A stretch of DNA of 64,000 nt from positions 62,001-126,000 of the forward strand of contig CALUKE010000005.1 of the NCBI GenBank assembly GCA_944321165.1, in the 5' to 3' direction. The notes beneath the pieces are model-generated. The model saw only the letters and a program-made list of their open reading frames with translations. It was not told the DNA's origin and made no database searches. Of this stretch, positions 51,429 through 60,264 are shown in pieces. This stretch comes from an uncultured Odoribacter sp. (GTDB lineage Bacteria > Bacteroidota > Bacteroidia > Bacteroidales > Marinifilaceae). Position 1 is the stretch's first letter. Every line of letters begins with the position of its first letter. A program made the position numbers and the translations under genes.

Positions 51429-52400
51429 ATGAATGTTACAAAAGTGTCCTTTTATAAGGAAAAGATCTTTTCGGCCCGATGGTTTCAGACTTGGGGTACG
51501 CTGTTGTTAGGCTCCATGGTGATTGCTACCGGTTACACTTTTTTCATGACTCCTTATCAGATTGTTCCAGGAGGTATTTATGGTATTTCGACCATTTTGA
51601 ACTGGAAATTGGGTTTCCCGATCGGTATGGCAGCCCTGTGCTTTAACTTGCCGTTGAGTTTGATCGGTTTTAAGATTCTGGGACGGGATTTCGGCTTGAG
51701 GACCTTTATCTGTTTCTGGCTGGTGGCTTTTTTTGCAGACGGTTTTCCGTGGGCACTGGAACATTGGTTCGGATATGCGCATGATGTCGCTTATGATCCC
51801 TTGCAGTTGGTAAAAGGCGGTATCAATAATCCTGATGCAACCAAAGAAGGCGTATTGCTGGCCAGTATATTCGGTGGAGTGGTCATCGGAGTTGGGGCCG
51901 GTTTGATTTTCAAGACCCGTTCTTCCAGTGCGGGAACGGATGTATTGGCCGCTGTGCTGCATAAATTGACCCGGAAACCCTTGGGCATGATGCAGATGAC
52001 TGTGGATTTGATTATTGTGGTATTGGGATTTGTGGCTTTCCCGGATTGGAAAACGCCTTTTTATTCCCTGATCACTATTTTTATTATGGGAAAAGTGATT
52101 GATACCGTGATTGGTGGTTATTCCAGCGACAAAACCTTTTTTATCGTTTCTGAGAAAACCGAAGAGATACGCAAATATATTCTTTCGGAATTGCACAGAG
52201 GTGGATCTATCGTTCCAGTAAACGGCATGTGGAACCGTTCGGAAAAAGAGATGATAATGACTGTTGTCAATCGGAAAGAGGTGACGACTTTGCAAAGAGC
52301 CATTCAACATATCGATCCGCATGCTTTTACCATGATCCTGAATGCCCAGGAAATTATGGGACAAGGGTTTAAGCGGATGGATTGGGATGACGAAAAATAA
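51429..52400 (+). CDS. YitT family membrane protein (DUF161/DUF2179)
   Basis: A 323-residue protein with six hydrophobic segments in the first 210 residues (GTLLLGSMVIATGYTFFMTPYQIVPGGIYGI; GVGAGLIFKTRSSSAGTDVLA) and a C-terminal soluble DUF2179 domain (VIGGYSSDKTFFIVSEKTEEI to the end). The layout equals Bacillus YitT and related proteins, whose biochemical role is unknown. It is convergent with hydF across a strong bidirectional hairpin. Confidence 0.9.
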   Translation: MNVTKVSFYKEKIFSARWFQTWGTLLLGSMVIATGYTFFMTPYQIVPGGIYGISTILNWKLGFPIGMAALCFNLPLSLIGFKILGRDFGLRTFICFWLVAFFADGFPWALEHWFGYAHDVAYDPLQLVKGGINNPDATKEGVLLASIFGGVVIGVGAGLIFKTRSSSAGTDVLAAVLHKLTRKPLGMMQMTVDLIIVVLGFVAFPDWKTPFYSLITIFIMGKVIDTVIGGYSSDKTFFIVSEKTEEIRKYILSELHRGGSIVPVNGMWNRSEKEMIMTVVNRKEVTTLQRAIQHIDPHAFTMILNAQEIMGQGFKRMDWDDEK

Positions 52401-52422
52401 GATAGAGATATCGTACGAAAAG

Positions 52423-52461
52423 GAAGGCCGTCTGACATCATGGGTTTGTTAGGCGGCCTTC
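52423..52461. terminator. Bidirectional terminator between the YitT gene and hydF
   Basis: A 15-bp stem with two G-U pairs (52423-52437 with 52447-52461) and a 9-base loop, 22 bases after the yitT stop and 36 bases from the hydF stop. Confidence 0.85.
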
Positions 52462-52497
52462 TTCTATATTTCCATGGCCGATGTTTTGGGCTGTTTT

Positions 52498-53676
52498 TTA
52501 GACTTGAAAGGGACGGGTGGCTCTTTCGAATATGCCTTGCAGATAGGCGATCGTCATGCCGTAATTACTGACCGGGATGCGGGCATCGATGGCCGGTTGC
52601 AGTCGGTGGCGCAACTGGGTGGAGGTGACCATGCATCCTCCGCATTGGATAAGAAGGGCATAATCTGTCATCGGACGTTTGATTTGATCCAGACCTGCGA
52701 TGTGGTCGAATGCCAGCTGTTTGCCGGTGCGTTTCCGTAATAGAGCCGGTATTTTTACGCGTCCGATATCTTCGCAGGAGGTATGGTGTGAGCAGGATTC
52801 CAGCATCAATATGCGGTCGCCGTCTTTCAGTTTGTCGATGAATGGGGTTCCTGACAGGTATTTCTCGAAATTTCCCTTGTGGTGGGCAAAAAGAATACTG
52901 AAACTGGTGAAGGGAATCTCTTCCGGAATATAGGGCGCAATCTGACCGAATACCTGGCTGTCTGTAATGACCAGATCCGGTTTGGGACGACCGGATTGGA
53001 AATAGGAAATCGCTTCCTGGGGTTGAACGACAACGGCCAAGCCGTGTAGATCCAAAATGGCCCGTAAGGTTTGTACCTGAGGCAGGATCATGCGTCCGGT
53101 CGGTGCCTCTGAATCGATGGGTGTCACCAGCAGGACTGTTTCTCCCGGTCGGACCAGATTCGGCGGTAGCAGAGAAGTCCGGGCCGGTCGGATCAAAGAG
53201 GTGATTTCCTGGATGAGGAGTTGGCGGTCTCCGTTTCTGGTGGAGAAATCGAGAACGGATGTCTGGTATTTTTTTTCCAGCGTTTCCCGAAGTTCGTGTG
53301 TCATGGGCGCAAGGTCCGACTGATTGTGTATGATCAGAAACGGTTGTTTCAGTTGTTGGAAGGTTTGGATCAGCTTCTCTTCAAAGTCTCCGAAGCGGTT
53401 GCCGCTGATGACCAGCAAAGCGGCGTCGGCTTGCCGGACGGCTTCGAAGGTTTTGTTGATCCGAAGCGTGCCCAGGGCTCCTTCATCGTCCGTACCGGCG
53501 GTGTCGATCAGGATGAGGGAGGCTATCCCCGGTATTTCGTAGCTTTTTTTTACCGGGTCGGTGGTGGTTCCGGCAATGGGTGAAACCACCGCTTTGTCCT
53601 GTTGTAAAATGCAATTGATCAGTGAACTCTTACCGGTATTTCTTCTGCCTGTAATAACGAGATGAAATTTATCCAT
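52498..53676 (-). CDS. hydF: [FeFe]-hydrogenase maturation GTPase
   Basis: Scaffold protein that carries the diiron subcluster made by HydE and HydG to apo-hydrogenase HydA. The 392-residue protein has an Era-like GTPase domain (G1 GRRNTGKSS at about 10-18, G2 region AGTTTDPV, G3 DTAGTDDEG, G4 NQSD), a dimerisation domain, and the Fe-S ligand motifs CSHH near residue 294 and QCGGC near residue 343. hydE, hydG and hydA are not in this window but should occur elsewhere. The gene follows a sigma-54-type regulator by 12 bases on the minus strand. Confidence 0.94.
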   Translation of the reverse strand: MDKFHLVITGRRNTGKSSLINCILQQDKAVVSPIAGTTTDPVKKSYEIPGIASLILIDTAGTDDEGALGTLRINKTFEAVRQADAALLVISGNRFGDFEEKLIQTFQQLKQPFLIIHNQSDLAPMTHELRETLEKKYQTSVLDFSTRNGDRQLLIQEITSLIRPARTSLLPPNLVRPGETVLLVTPIDSEAPTGRMILPQVQTLRAILDLHGLAVVVQPQEAISYFQSGRPKPDLVITDSQVFGQIAPYIPEEIPFTSFSILFAHHKGNFEKYLSGTPFIDKLKDGDRILMLESCSHHTSCEDIGRVKIPALLRKRTGKQLAFDHIAGLDQIKRPMTDYALLIQCGGCMVTSTQLRHRLQPAIDARIPVSNYGMTIAYLQGIFERATRPFQV

Positions 53677-53688
53677 GGGGTGTAATAC

Positions 53689-54840
53689 TTACTTGTATAA
53701 CTTGACTTCCTCTTCCGTAATTGTCTGGCTGCCCAGAATAATCAGACGTTCCACGACATTTCGTAATTCCCGGATATTTCCGCTCCATTCATAACTTCGT
53801 AAAGCCTGTACGGCTTCCGGGGTGATATTTTTTCGGGCAATGCCCATTTCGTCGCAGATCGTATCCAGAAAGTAAGAGACCAGTTCGTCGATGTCTTCCG
53901 GCCGATCCTTTAATGGCGGTACGTCGATGATGATGACACTCAGGCGGTGATACAGGTCTTCGCGGAAACGGTTTTTGCTGATTTCTTCTTTCAGGTTTTT
54001 ATTCGTTGCAGCGATGACTCGTACGTCGACCTGAATGTCTGTATCGCTACCGATACGGCTGATTTTATTCTCTTGTAAGGCACGCAATACTTTTGCCTGG
54101 GCTTCCAGACTCATGTCTCCGATTTCGTCCAGAAACAGAGTGCCTCCGGAGGCCAACTCGAATTTTCCCTTTTTCTGTTTGATGGCAGAGGTGAATGATC
54201 CCTTCTCATGTCCGAACAGTTCGCTTTCGATCAGTTCGGAGGGGATGGCAGCGCAGTTTACCTCGATAAAGGCTTTGTTTTGGCGATGGCTTTTTTCGTG
54301 CAACTGGTGGGCTACCAGCTCTTTGCCGCAACCGTTGGGACCGGTGATGAGTACTCTGGCATCGGAAACAGCCACCTTGTCGATCATCATGCGGATGTGG
54401 TTCAGCGCCTCCGAATGACCGATCATTTCATATTTTTTATTGACCTTGGTCTTCAGCTTCTGGGTTTCTTCCAGCAACTGATTTTTATCGGTGGCGTTTT
54501 TGATGGTGATCAGAATCCGGTTCAGGTCCAGCGGTTTTTCAATAAAATCGTAAGCTCCTTTTTTGATGGCTTCGATGGCTGTGTCGATGGTACCGTGGCC
54601 TGAGATCATGATTACCGGAATATCGGAGGTAAATTCTTTGATTCTTTCCAACACTTCTATACCTTCCATTTTCGGCATTTTGATATCACAAAATACGACT
54701 TCCGGTTTTTCATTTTTGACGGCTACCAAACCTTCCATGCCATTTTCTGCCAGTATCACTTCATGTCCTTCGAAAGAGAGAATGTCTTTCATGGAATTAC
54801 GGATGCTGCGTTCATCATCGATTACAAGTATTTTTGCCAT
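53689..54840 (-). CDS. NtrC-family response regulator lacking the Fis DNA-binding domain
   Basis: A 383-residue regulator. Receiver domain with phosphoacceptor Asp52 (VVFCDIKMPKMEG) and Lys in the IEKPLD loop; then the AAA+ domain with Walker A ITGPNGCGKE, the L1 loop HEKGSFTSAIKQ (GAFTGA in most sigma-54 activators), Walker B GGTLFLDEIGDM and sensor II RELRNVVERL. The protein stops at VKLYK, without the usual C-terminal Fis helix-turn-helix, and only 12 bases separate it from hydF, so no domain was split off. It must act without its own DNA-binding domain, like Helicobacter FlgR, or rely on a partner. No histidine kinase gene is adjacent. Confidence 0.87.
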   Translation of the reverse strand: MAKILVIDDERSIRNSMKDILSFEGHEVILAENGMEGLVAVKNEKPEVVFCDIKMPKMEGIEVLERIKEFTSDIPVIMISGHGTIDTAIEAIKKGAYDFIEKPLDLNRILITIKNATDKNQLLEETQKLKTKVNKKYEMIGHSEALNHIRMMIDKVAVSDARVLITGPNGCGKELVAHQLHEKSHRQNKAFIEVNCAAIPSELIESELFGHEKGSFTSAIKQKKGKFELASGGTLFLDEIGDMSLEAQAKVLRALQENKISRIGSDTDIQVDVRVIAATNKNLKEEISKNRFREDLYHRLSVIIIDVPPLKDRPEDIDELVSYFLDTICDEMGIARKNITPEAVQALRSYEWSGNIRELRNVVERLIILGSQTITEEEVKLYK

Positions 54841-54893
54841 GATTCTGTTTTTACGAGGATAGCAAAATTAGGAATAATTTCGAAATCCTCAAA

Positions 54894-54926
54894 TTTCGGA
54901 ATCTTCAAATGTTTTTCATAGCTTTG
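54894..54926 (+). promoter_or_regulatory. Promoter of the patatin-barrel gene
   Basis: TTTC at 54894-54897, a 21-base spacer and TAGCTTTG at 54919-54926, immediately before the first ATG at 54935. The short distance suggests that translation may begin at the later ATG at 54956. Confidence 0.55.
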
Positions 54927-54934
54927 TAGGGCTG

Positions 54935-57157
54935 ATGATGGTCAAATTATTTGCTATGCGTTTTATGCGATATATCATATCTTTTTTACTGCTTTGTTGT
55001 CTGTTCAACCCGGAGGCTTTGGGACAACGAAAGAAAGTCGGGGTTGTGTTGAGCGGTGGTGGAGCCAAGGGAGTGGCTCATATCGGGGTATTGAAAGTAC
55101 TGGAAGAGGCAGGTATTCCGATTGATTATATTGCGGGAACCAGTATGGGGGCGATAGTCGGAGGATTGTATGCTGTCGGTTATTCGGCACATGCTTTGGA
55201 CAGCATGGTTCGGGTGCAGAATTGGCCTTTTCTTTTGAGCGATAAGGTGTATCGTTATAATTTGCCTTTTTCTGAAAAGGAGGCTGACGGGAAATATCTG
55301 CTTTCTCTTTCTTTTTCCCAGGAGAAGGGACTTTCCGTTCCGGCCGGTTTTGTCAGCGGGCAGAATGTTTACAATTTATTTTCAGAACTGACGATCGGTT
55401 ATCACGATTCCATTTCTTTCAGACAGTTGCCGATTCCTTTTGCTTGTGTGGCGGCAAATATGATAAATGGGAAAGAAGTGGTCATGGACAGGGGGATACT
55501 GCCTTTGGCCATGCGGGCGAGTATGGCGATTCCCGGAGCTTTTGCACCGGTGATTCTCGACAGCATGGTGTTGGTCGATGGCGGTATTTCGAACAATTTT
55601 CCGGTGAATGTCGCTAAAGAGATGGGAGCAGAGATTACAATCGGAGTTGATTTGAGTACCGGTTTGAAGGATTTGCAGGGATTGGACAACATTATGGGAA
55701 TTGTCGATCAATTGACTGCTTTTATGGGCATGCAGAATTATGAAAAAAACAAAGAAATGGTTGATTTGTATATCAACCCTGAATTGAAAGGGTATTCTGC
55801 GGCCAGTTTTACCAAAGAGGCCATTGATACCATGATTTTAAGAGGTGAACGAATGGCTCGGGCTCATTGGGATGAGATTATGGCATTGAAAAAGCAGATC
55901 GGTTTGGAGGAGGAAGAGAAAGCGGAGCCTCATATCGACAATAAATTTTTGCAGATGGATACCCTGGTGATTGGAAAAATCTTTGTCGAAGGGGTCAAGG
56001 AAAGGGATGAAAAATGGATTCAGCGGCAACTCGGTATCAAGGAATTTTCGATTACAACCATGGATCGTTTGCGCGAGGCTGTTTCATTTCTTTATGGAAC
56101 GGGAGCCTTTTCGCAAGTCAACTATTCTTTAAGTGGGGATCGTATTTATGATTTGACCTTGCGTCTGAGGGAGAAACCAGGCAGTTCGTTGAACCTGGGA
56201 TTTCGTTTTGATTCGGAGGAAATGGCTTCGATTCTGTTGAATACTACTTTCAGTCACAGGGCTTTGCGGGGATCGCGTTTCTCGATTACGGGACGTTTGA
56301 ACAAGAATCCCTATGTTTTGGTGGATTATTCTTTTGGCAGCAGTGTTTTGAGAAAATTGGGAATTTCCTATATGTATAAATACAATGATATCGATTTGTA
56401 CGAGAAAAAAGACAAAGTCGATAATATCATTTATTCTTATCATCGGGGGGACCTGAATCTGTCTGATATTTACTTTCGAAATTTCAAGTTTCAGTTAGGT
56501 CTGCGGTATGAATATTATAAATATAAATCTGCCTTGTATAATCCCGATTATATTGCCAGGGAACTGGAATCGGAAGGTTTTTTCAGTTATTATGCCCTGG
56601 CACATATCGATACTTACGATAAAAAATATTTCCCGGACAAGGGATTGGCTTTCCAAGCCGAATATTCATGGTTTACCGACAATATGGTCAATTATAAGGG
56701 GCATGCTCCTTTTTCGGCCCTGTCGTTCAATTTTGAACCGACGGTGCGTTTGACTCGTCGGGTATACTTGCTGCCGGCTTTGTACGGTCGGGTGCTGATC
56801 GGTCGGGACATCGCCATTCCTTATCTGAATTACATCGGAGGAGAGGTGGCTGGACGGTATATGAACCAGCAGTTGCCGTTTTGTGGAATTCATAATTTGC
56901 AGATTTTCGACAATTCGGTGGTCGTCGGGCGCTTGCAGTTCCGTTATCGATTAGGGATGAGGCATTTTGTGACTTTGACCGGGAATTATGCCAAACAGAC
57001 AAATAATTTCTTTGAGATCCTGGAGGGAGAGAATGTTTGGGGGGGAGGAGCCGGATATGCCTATAATTCAATTATTGGTCCGATTAGCGTTACCTTTGAT
57101 TTGTCGAATTGGGATAAAAAATTAGGATTTTATTTTAATTTGGGATATTATTTTTAG
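54935..57157 (+). CDS. Patatin-like phospholipase with POTRA and outer-membrane barrel (type Vd / PlpD-like)
   Basis: A 740-residue secreted protein. Signal peptide (YIISFLLLCCLF, cleavage after LGQ), then a patatin domain with GGGAKG oxyanion loop (41-46), nucleophile Ser70 in AGTSMGA and catalytic Asp in VDGGISNN near 214. A POTRA-like segment follows (DTLVIGKIFVEGVKERDEKWIQ, about 345-420), then a C-terminal beta barrel ending in FYFNLGYYF with terminal Phe, as in BamA-dependent outer-membrane proteins. The arrangement matches type Vd autotransporter lipases, which may release or retain the lipase at the surface. The start may be the ATG at 54956. ApbE lies 26 bases downstream. Confidence 0.9.
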   Translation: MMVKLFAMRFMRYIISFLLLCCLFNPEALGQRKKVGVVLSGGGAKGVAHIGVLKVLEEAGIPIDYIAGTSMGAIVGGLYAVGYSAHALDSMVRVQNWPFLLSDKVYRYNLPFSEKEADGKYLLSLSFSQEKGLSVPAGFVSGQNVYNLFSELTIGYHDSISFRQLPIPFACVAANMINGKEVVMDRGILPLAMRASMAIPGAFAPVILDSMVLVDGGISNNFPVNVAKEMGAEITIGVDLSTGLKDLQGLDNIMGIVDQLTAFMGMQNYEKNKEMVDLYINPELKGYSAASFTKEAIDTMILRGERMARAHWDEIMALKKQIGLEEEEKAEPHIDNKFLQMDTLVIGKIFVEGVKERDEKWIQRQLGIKEFSITTMDRLREAVSFLYGTGAFSQVNYSLSGDRIYDLTLRLREKPGSSLNLGFRFDSEEMASILLNTTFSHRALRGSRFSITGRLNKNPYVLVDYSFGSSVLRKLGISYMYKYNDIDLYEKKDKVDNIIYSYHRGDLNLSDIYFRNFKFQLGLRYEYYKYKSALYNPDYIARELESEGFFSYYALAHIDTYDKKYFPDKGLAFQAEYSWFTDNMVNYKGHAPFSALSFNFEPTVRLTRRVYLLPALYGRVLIGRDIAIPYLNYIGGEVAGRYMNQQLPFCGIHNLQIFDNSVVVGRLQFRYRLGMRHFVTLTGNYAKQTNNFFEILEGENVWGGGAGYAYNSIIGPISVTFDLSNWDKKLGFYFNLGYYF

Positions 57158-57183
57158 TAGATTTGCTAAAGTAAAGTGAAGAG

Positions 57184-58173
57184 ATGAAACACGAATGGAT
57201 AGTTGTGGGGTTTTTGTTCTTTCTGCTGGGGGGCGGATGTACTCCGGTGCAGGAATATCGTTATATGCAGGGCGAGGTATATGGCACTTTTTATCATATA
57301 TCCTATGCTTGGGAGAAAGAGCTGGATCAAGAAATCAGTCGAGCCATGGAATCGGTCAATGCCTCTCTTTCCATGTTTAATCCGCAGTCGGTGATTTCCC
57401 GTCTGAATCGAAACGAGACCGACAGTACGGATGCTTTGTTCCGAAAAATGTATGAGGAGGCCGTGTGGGTGAATCAGGAGACGGATGGGGCTTTTGATAT
57501 TACAGTGGCTCCTTTGGTGAATGCCTGGGGGTTCGGGGATCGGAAGCAGGTATTTCCGGATTCCGCACAGATTGATTCTTTACGTCGTTGGGTCGGAATG
57601 GAGAAGTTGACTCTTGCTGGAAACCGTTTGCTGAAGCAGTCGCCGGAGGTCATGATGGATGCCAGTGCGATTGCCAAAGGATTGGGGGTCGATCAGGTCG
57701 CTGATTTTTTCGATAGTGTCGGGGTGCGCAACTATATGGTGGAGATCGGTGGAGAAATTCGGGTAAAAGGCATAAGCGATAAAAAAAGACCCTGGCGGAT
57801 TGGAATTGACCGTCCGGACGAACAGTTGATGGACAGACAGTTACAGATGATTACTGCTTTCACTCAGGGCGCATTGGCCACTTCTGGAAATTATCGTAAT
57901 TTTTATGTGCATGAGGGGAAAAAATATGCTCATACCATAAATCCTAAAACGGGTTATCCGGTGCAGACGGAGGTGCTCAGTGCTTCGGTTTATGCTCCGA
58001 CCTGTATGGTGGCAGATGCTTATGCCACGGCCTTTATGGTATTGGGATTGAAAAAAGCACAGCAGATTATACTGGCACATCCGGAATTGGAAGGAGTATT
58101 GATCTATTTGGAAGAAGGAAATATGAAAACCTGGGTTTCTCCCGGATTTGAAAAAATGATTATCAGAGAATAA
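57184..58173 (+). CDS. apbE: FAD:protein FMN transferase, lipoprotein
   Basis: Attaches FMN to threonine of target proteins such as NqrB, NqrC and RnfG in the periplasm, using FAD and magnesium. The 329-residue protein has a lipobox (LGGGC, Cys about 19). Family signatures are VYGTFYHISY, SLSMFNPQSVISRLN, TDGAFDITVAPLVNAWGFG, ASAIAKGLGVDQVADF, MVEIGGEIRVKG and HTINPKTGYPV with the metal-binding residues towards the C-terminus. It lies between two outer-membrane-protein genes and may belong to the same transcript. No Nqr or Rnf gene is in the window. Confidence 0.95.
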   Translation: MKHEWIVVGFLFFLLGGGCTPVQEYRYMQGEVYGTFYHISYAWEKELDQEISRAMESVNASLSMFNPQSVISRLNRNETDSTDALFRKMYEEAVWVNQETDGAFDITVAPLVNAWGFGDRKQVFPDSAQIDSLRRWVGMEKLTLAGNRLLKQSPEVMMDASAIAKGLGVDQVADFFDSVGVRNYMVEIGGEIRVKGISDKKRPWRIGIDRPDEQLMDRQLQMITAFTQGALATSGNYRNFYVHEGKKYAHTINPKTGYPVQTEVLSASVYAPTCMVADAYATAFMVLGLKKAQQIILAHPELEGVLIYLEEGNMKTWVSPGFEKMIIRE

Positions 58174-58199
58174 AGAGAATAACAAGGAGTGAGGGAAGA

Positions 58200-60182
58200 A
58201 TGGGGAAGATTTTGGGAATCATATTTTTTATCTGTTTTTGGGTTGGGAGAATAGGGGCTGTCGTACCTGTCGTTCCGGCGATACCGGATTCTGTGCGTAT
58301 CGACACGGTAGAAAAGAGGATACAAGTGATTCCCATTCAGAATGCTTTCGAGCGTGATACCCTGTTGCCGACAGTTTTTCCTATTCAGTTGTCGGAAGAA
58401 AAAGTGTCACCGGTGTATTTGCCGGACAGTTTGATTCGGGATACCTTGCGTTACGAATATACCCGGATCAAGGATTTTGCTTATCGGAACAAGTGGACCA
58501 AAGAGCTTTATAAAATGGTATTTGTCAATCCGCGGCCCGGTTATCTGAATGTCATGCGTACCCAGAACAGTGAGGAACGTTTCAAGGAATATGCCGGGAA
58601 AATTATCCACCGGATTGATGTGGTGGTGTTGCCTCCTTATGGTACCAGTGTGTACGATACGGCATATTATGAGGAAGATATGGGCTGGTTGAAGACTTTG
58701 GCCAATAAAACCCATATGCGAACGGCCGAGAAGGTACTGCTTCGGCAGTTGACGATAGAACCGGGGATGGAACTGGTGCCTTTTGAATTGGTTCAGAACG
58801 AAATTTTGTTGCGTCGCTTGGAGTATATTGATGATGCGACGATTATGGTGTCGGAAGTCCCTGATTTCCCGGATCGGGTGAATTTGACTTTTATCTGTAA
58901 GGATCAGCTTTCGTGGGGAGGAACCGTGGAATCTAATTTCTTGAATTCTTTTGAAATCGGTCTGGAAAACAAGAATTTTATGAAATTGGGGCATGTGGTG
59001 AATTACAATTTCAGTTATCGGGGAACGAAGGACAAGAAATGGGGAAATGAACTGGAATACAAGGTAAACAGTTTGTGGGGAAGTCATATCAATATTTGGG
59101 GGTATTACCGGAATGATTACAATGAAAAAAAGGTATTGGTGGAAATTGAGCGAAAATTTCTGACCAACCGGATGAAATGGGCCGGAGGAGTCGGTGTCGG
59201 TCGTATCTTTTATTCCGACGATTTGCCGGATCGGAATGTGAACCGTCTGGAAGAGTTGTTTAATTACCATTATGAGGATGTGTGGTTGGGAAGATCTTTC
59301 CTGTTGCCATCCCGATACAGTTATAATCAGAACATGTATTTGACCGGCCGTTTCTTCACGACGATTTTTCATGATCGGCCGATTGTCAGCGACGATACGA
59401 ATCATCTGTATTATAACCGATGGGATGCGTTTGCTGCTTACACTTATACTAAAATTAAATACTACAAGGCCAATCTGATATATGATTTCGGTCGTACGGA
59501 GGATATACCCACCGGTCTTCTGTTCAGTGTGACGGCCGGGTGTGAGAAAAGCGAGTATGATGATTTCGGTTATTTGGCCAGTGAGTTCCGCTATTCTCAT
59601 TTCAATAAAGAGGATGAACGTTATTATGCTTTTCAGGCAGCCATCGGTTCATATATCAATCAAGACGGATTTACTCGGGGAGTTTTGAAATTGGGCGGTA
59701 GTCATATCAGCAATTTATGTTCCTGGGGCAGTTATAAATTCCGATTCTATAACGATATAAACTATTTGCGAGGGATTCGGCGTTATCCCGGGGATTATAT
59801 TTATATGGAAGATGCGGATATTCGCGGTTTTTCCTCTGACAGTTTGCGGGGTAACCAGAAGTTGTCGGTTTCTTTGGCAACCACTTTTTTTCTGCCGTAT
59901 ATCAAAAGGGGATTTCGGGCTTCTGTTTCTGCCTTCTGCGATTTCGGGGTGTTGGCGGCTGAAAATGAGCGATTATTGCGGAGCAAAGCCTATTGGGGGG
60001 TTGGCATCGGATTGAATCTCCGGAATGATAATGTCGTTATTAAAAATATTTCTTTCCGTCTGGCATATTATCCGACCTTGCCTGTCGACGGCCGAAGTTT
60101 TCAGGCGAGTATGTCGGGGAAGAATCGGGGAAATTTTTATGATTATCATGTAACAAAACCTCAACCGCTTCTGTATGAATAA
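58200..60182 (+). CDS. Outer-membrane protein with POTRA-like domain and Omp85-like barrel
   Basis: A 660-residue protein with a signal peptide (ILGIIFFICFWVGRIGA). Residues about 130-240 look like POTRA repeats (IIHRIDVVVLPP; MRTAEKVLLRQLTIEPGMEL; LRRLEYIDDATIMVSEV; DRVNLTFICKDQLSWGG). The remainder is made of amphipathic beta strands rich in Tyr and Phe. The terminal residues (QPLLYE) do not give the usual terminal aromatic. It resembles BamA/TamA/ShlB-type proteins but no named family is clear. It follows apbE by 26 bases and lies two genes after a POTRA-barrel patatin. Confidence 0.65.
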   Translation: MGKILGIIFFICFWVGRIGAVVPVVPAIPDSVRIDTVEKRIQVIPIQNAFERDTLLPTVFPIQLSEEKVSPVYLPDSLIRDTLRYEYTRIKDFAYRNKWTKELYKMVFVNPRPGYLNVMRTQNSEERFKEYAGKIIHRIDVVVLPPYGTSVYDTAYYEEDMGWLKTLANKTHMRTAEKVLLRQLTIEPGMELVPFELVQNEILLRRLEYIDDATIMVSEVPDFPDRVNLTFICKDQLSWGGTVESNFLNSFEIGLENKNFMKLGHVVNYNFSYRGTKDKKWGNELEYKVNSLWGSHINIWGYYRNDYNEKKVLVEIERKFLTNRMKWAGGVGVGRIFYSDDLPDRNVNRLEELFNYHYEDVWLGRSFLLPSRYSYNQNMYLTGRFFTTIFHDRPIVSDDTNHLYYNRWDAFAAYTYTKIKYYKANLIYDFGRTEDIPTGLLFSVTAGCEKSEYDDFGYLASEFRYSHFNKEDERYYAFQAAIGSYINQDGFTRGVLKLGGSHISNLCSWGSYKFRFYNDINYLRGIRRYPGDYIYMEDADIRGFSSDSLRGNQKLSVSLATTFFLPYIKRGFRASVSAFCDFGVLAAENERLLRSKAYWGVGIGLNLRNDNVVIKNISFRLAYYPTLPVDGRSFQASMSGKNRGNFYDYHVTKPQPLLYE

Positions 60183-60204
60183 AAGAAGCGGTAATTCGAG
60201 ATTG

Positions 60205-60236
60205 TTTGGAGGGTATGGTCGTACGTTTTATCTTTG
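60205..60236 (+). promoter_or_regulatory. Consensus Bacteroidota promoter upstream of the antiporter gene
   Basis: TTTG at 60205-60208, a 20-base spacer and TATCTTTG at 60229-60236, 28 bases before the start codon. Both elements match consensus; this is the best promoter in the window. Confidence 0.75.
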
Positions 60237-60264
60237 TGGGGAAAATAGGGAATAGATATTTAAA

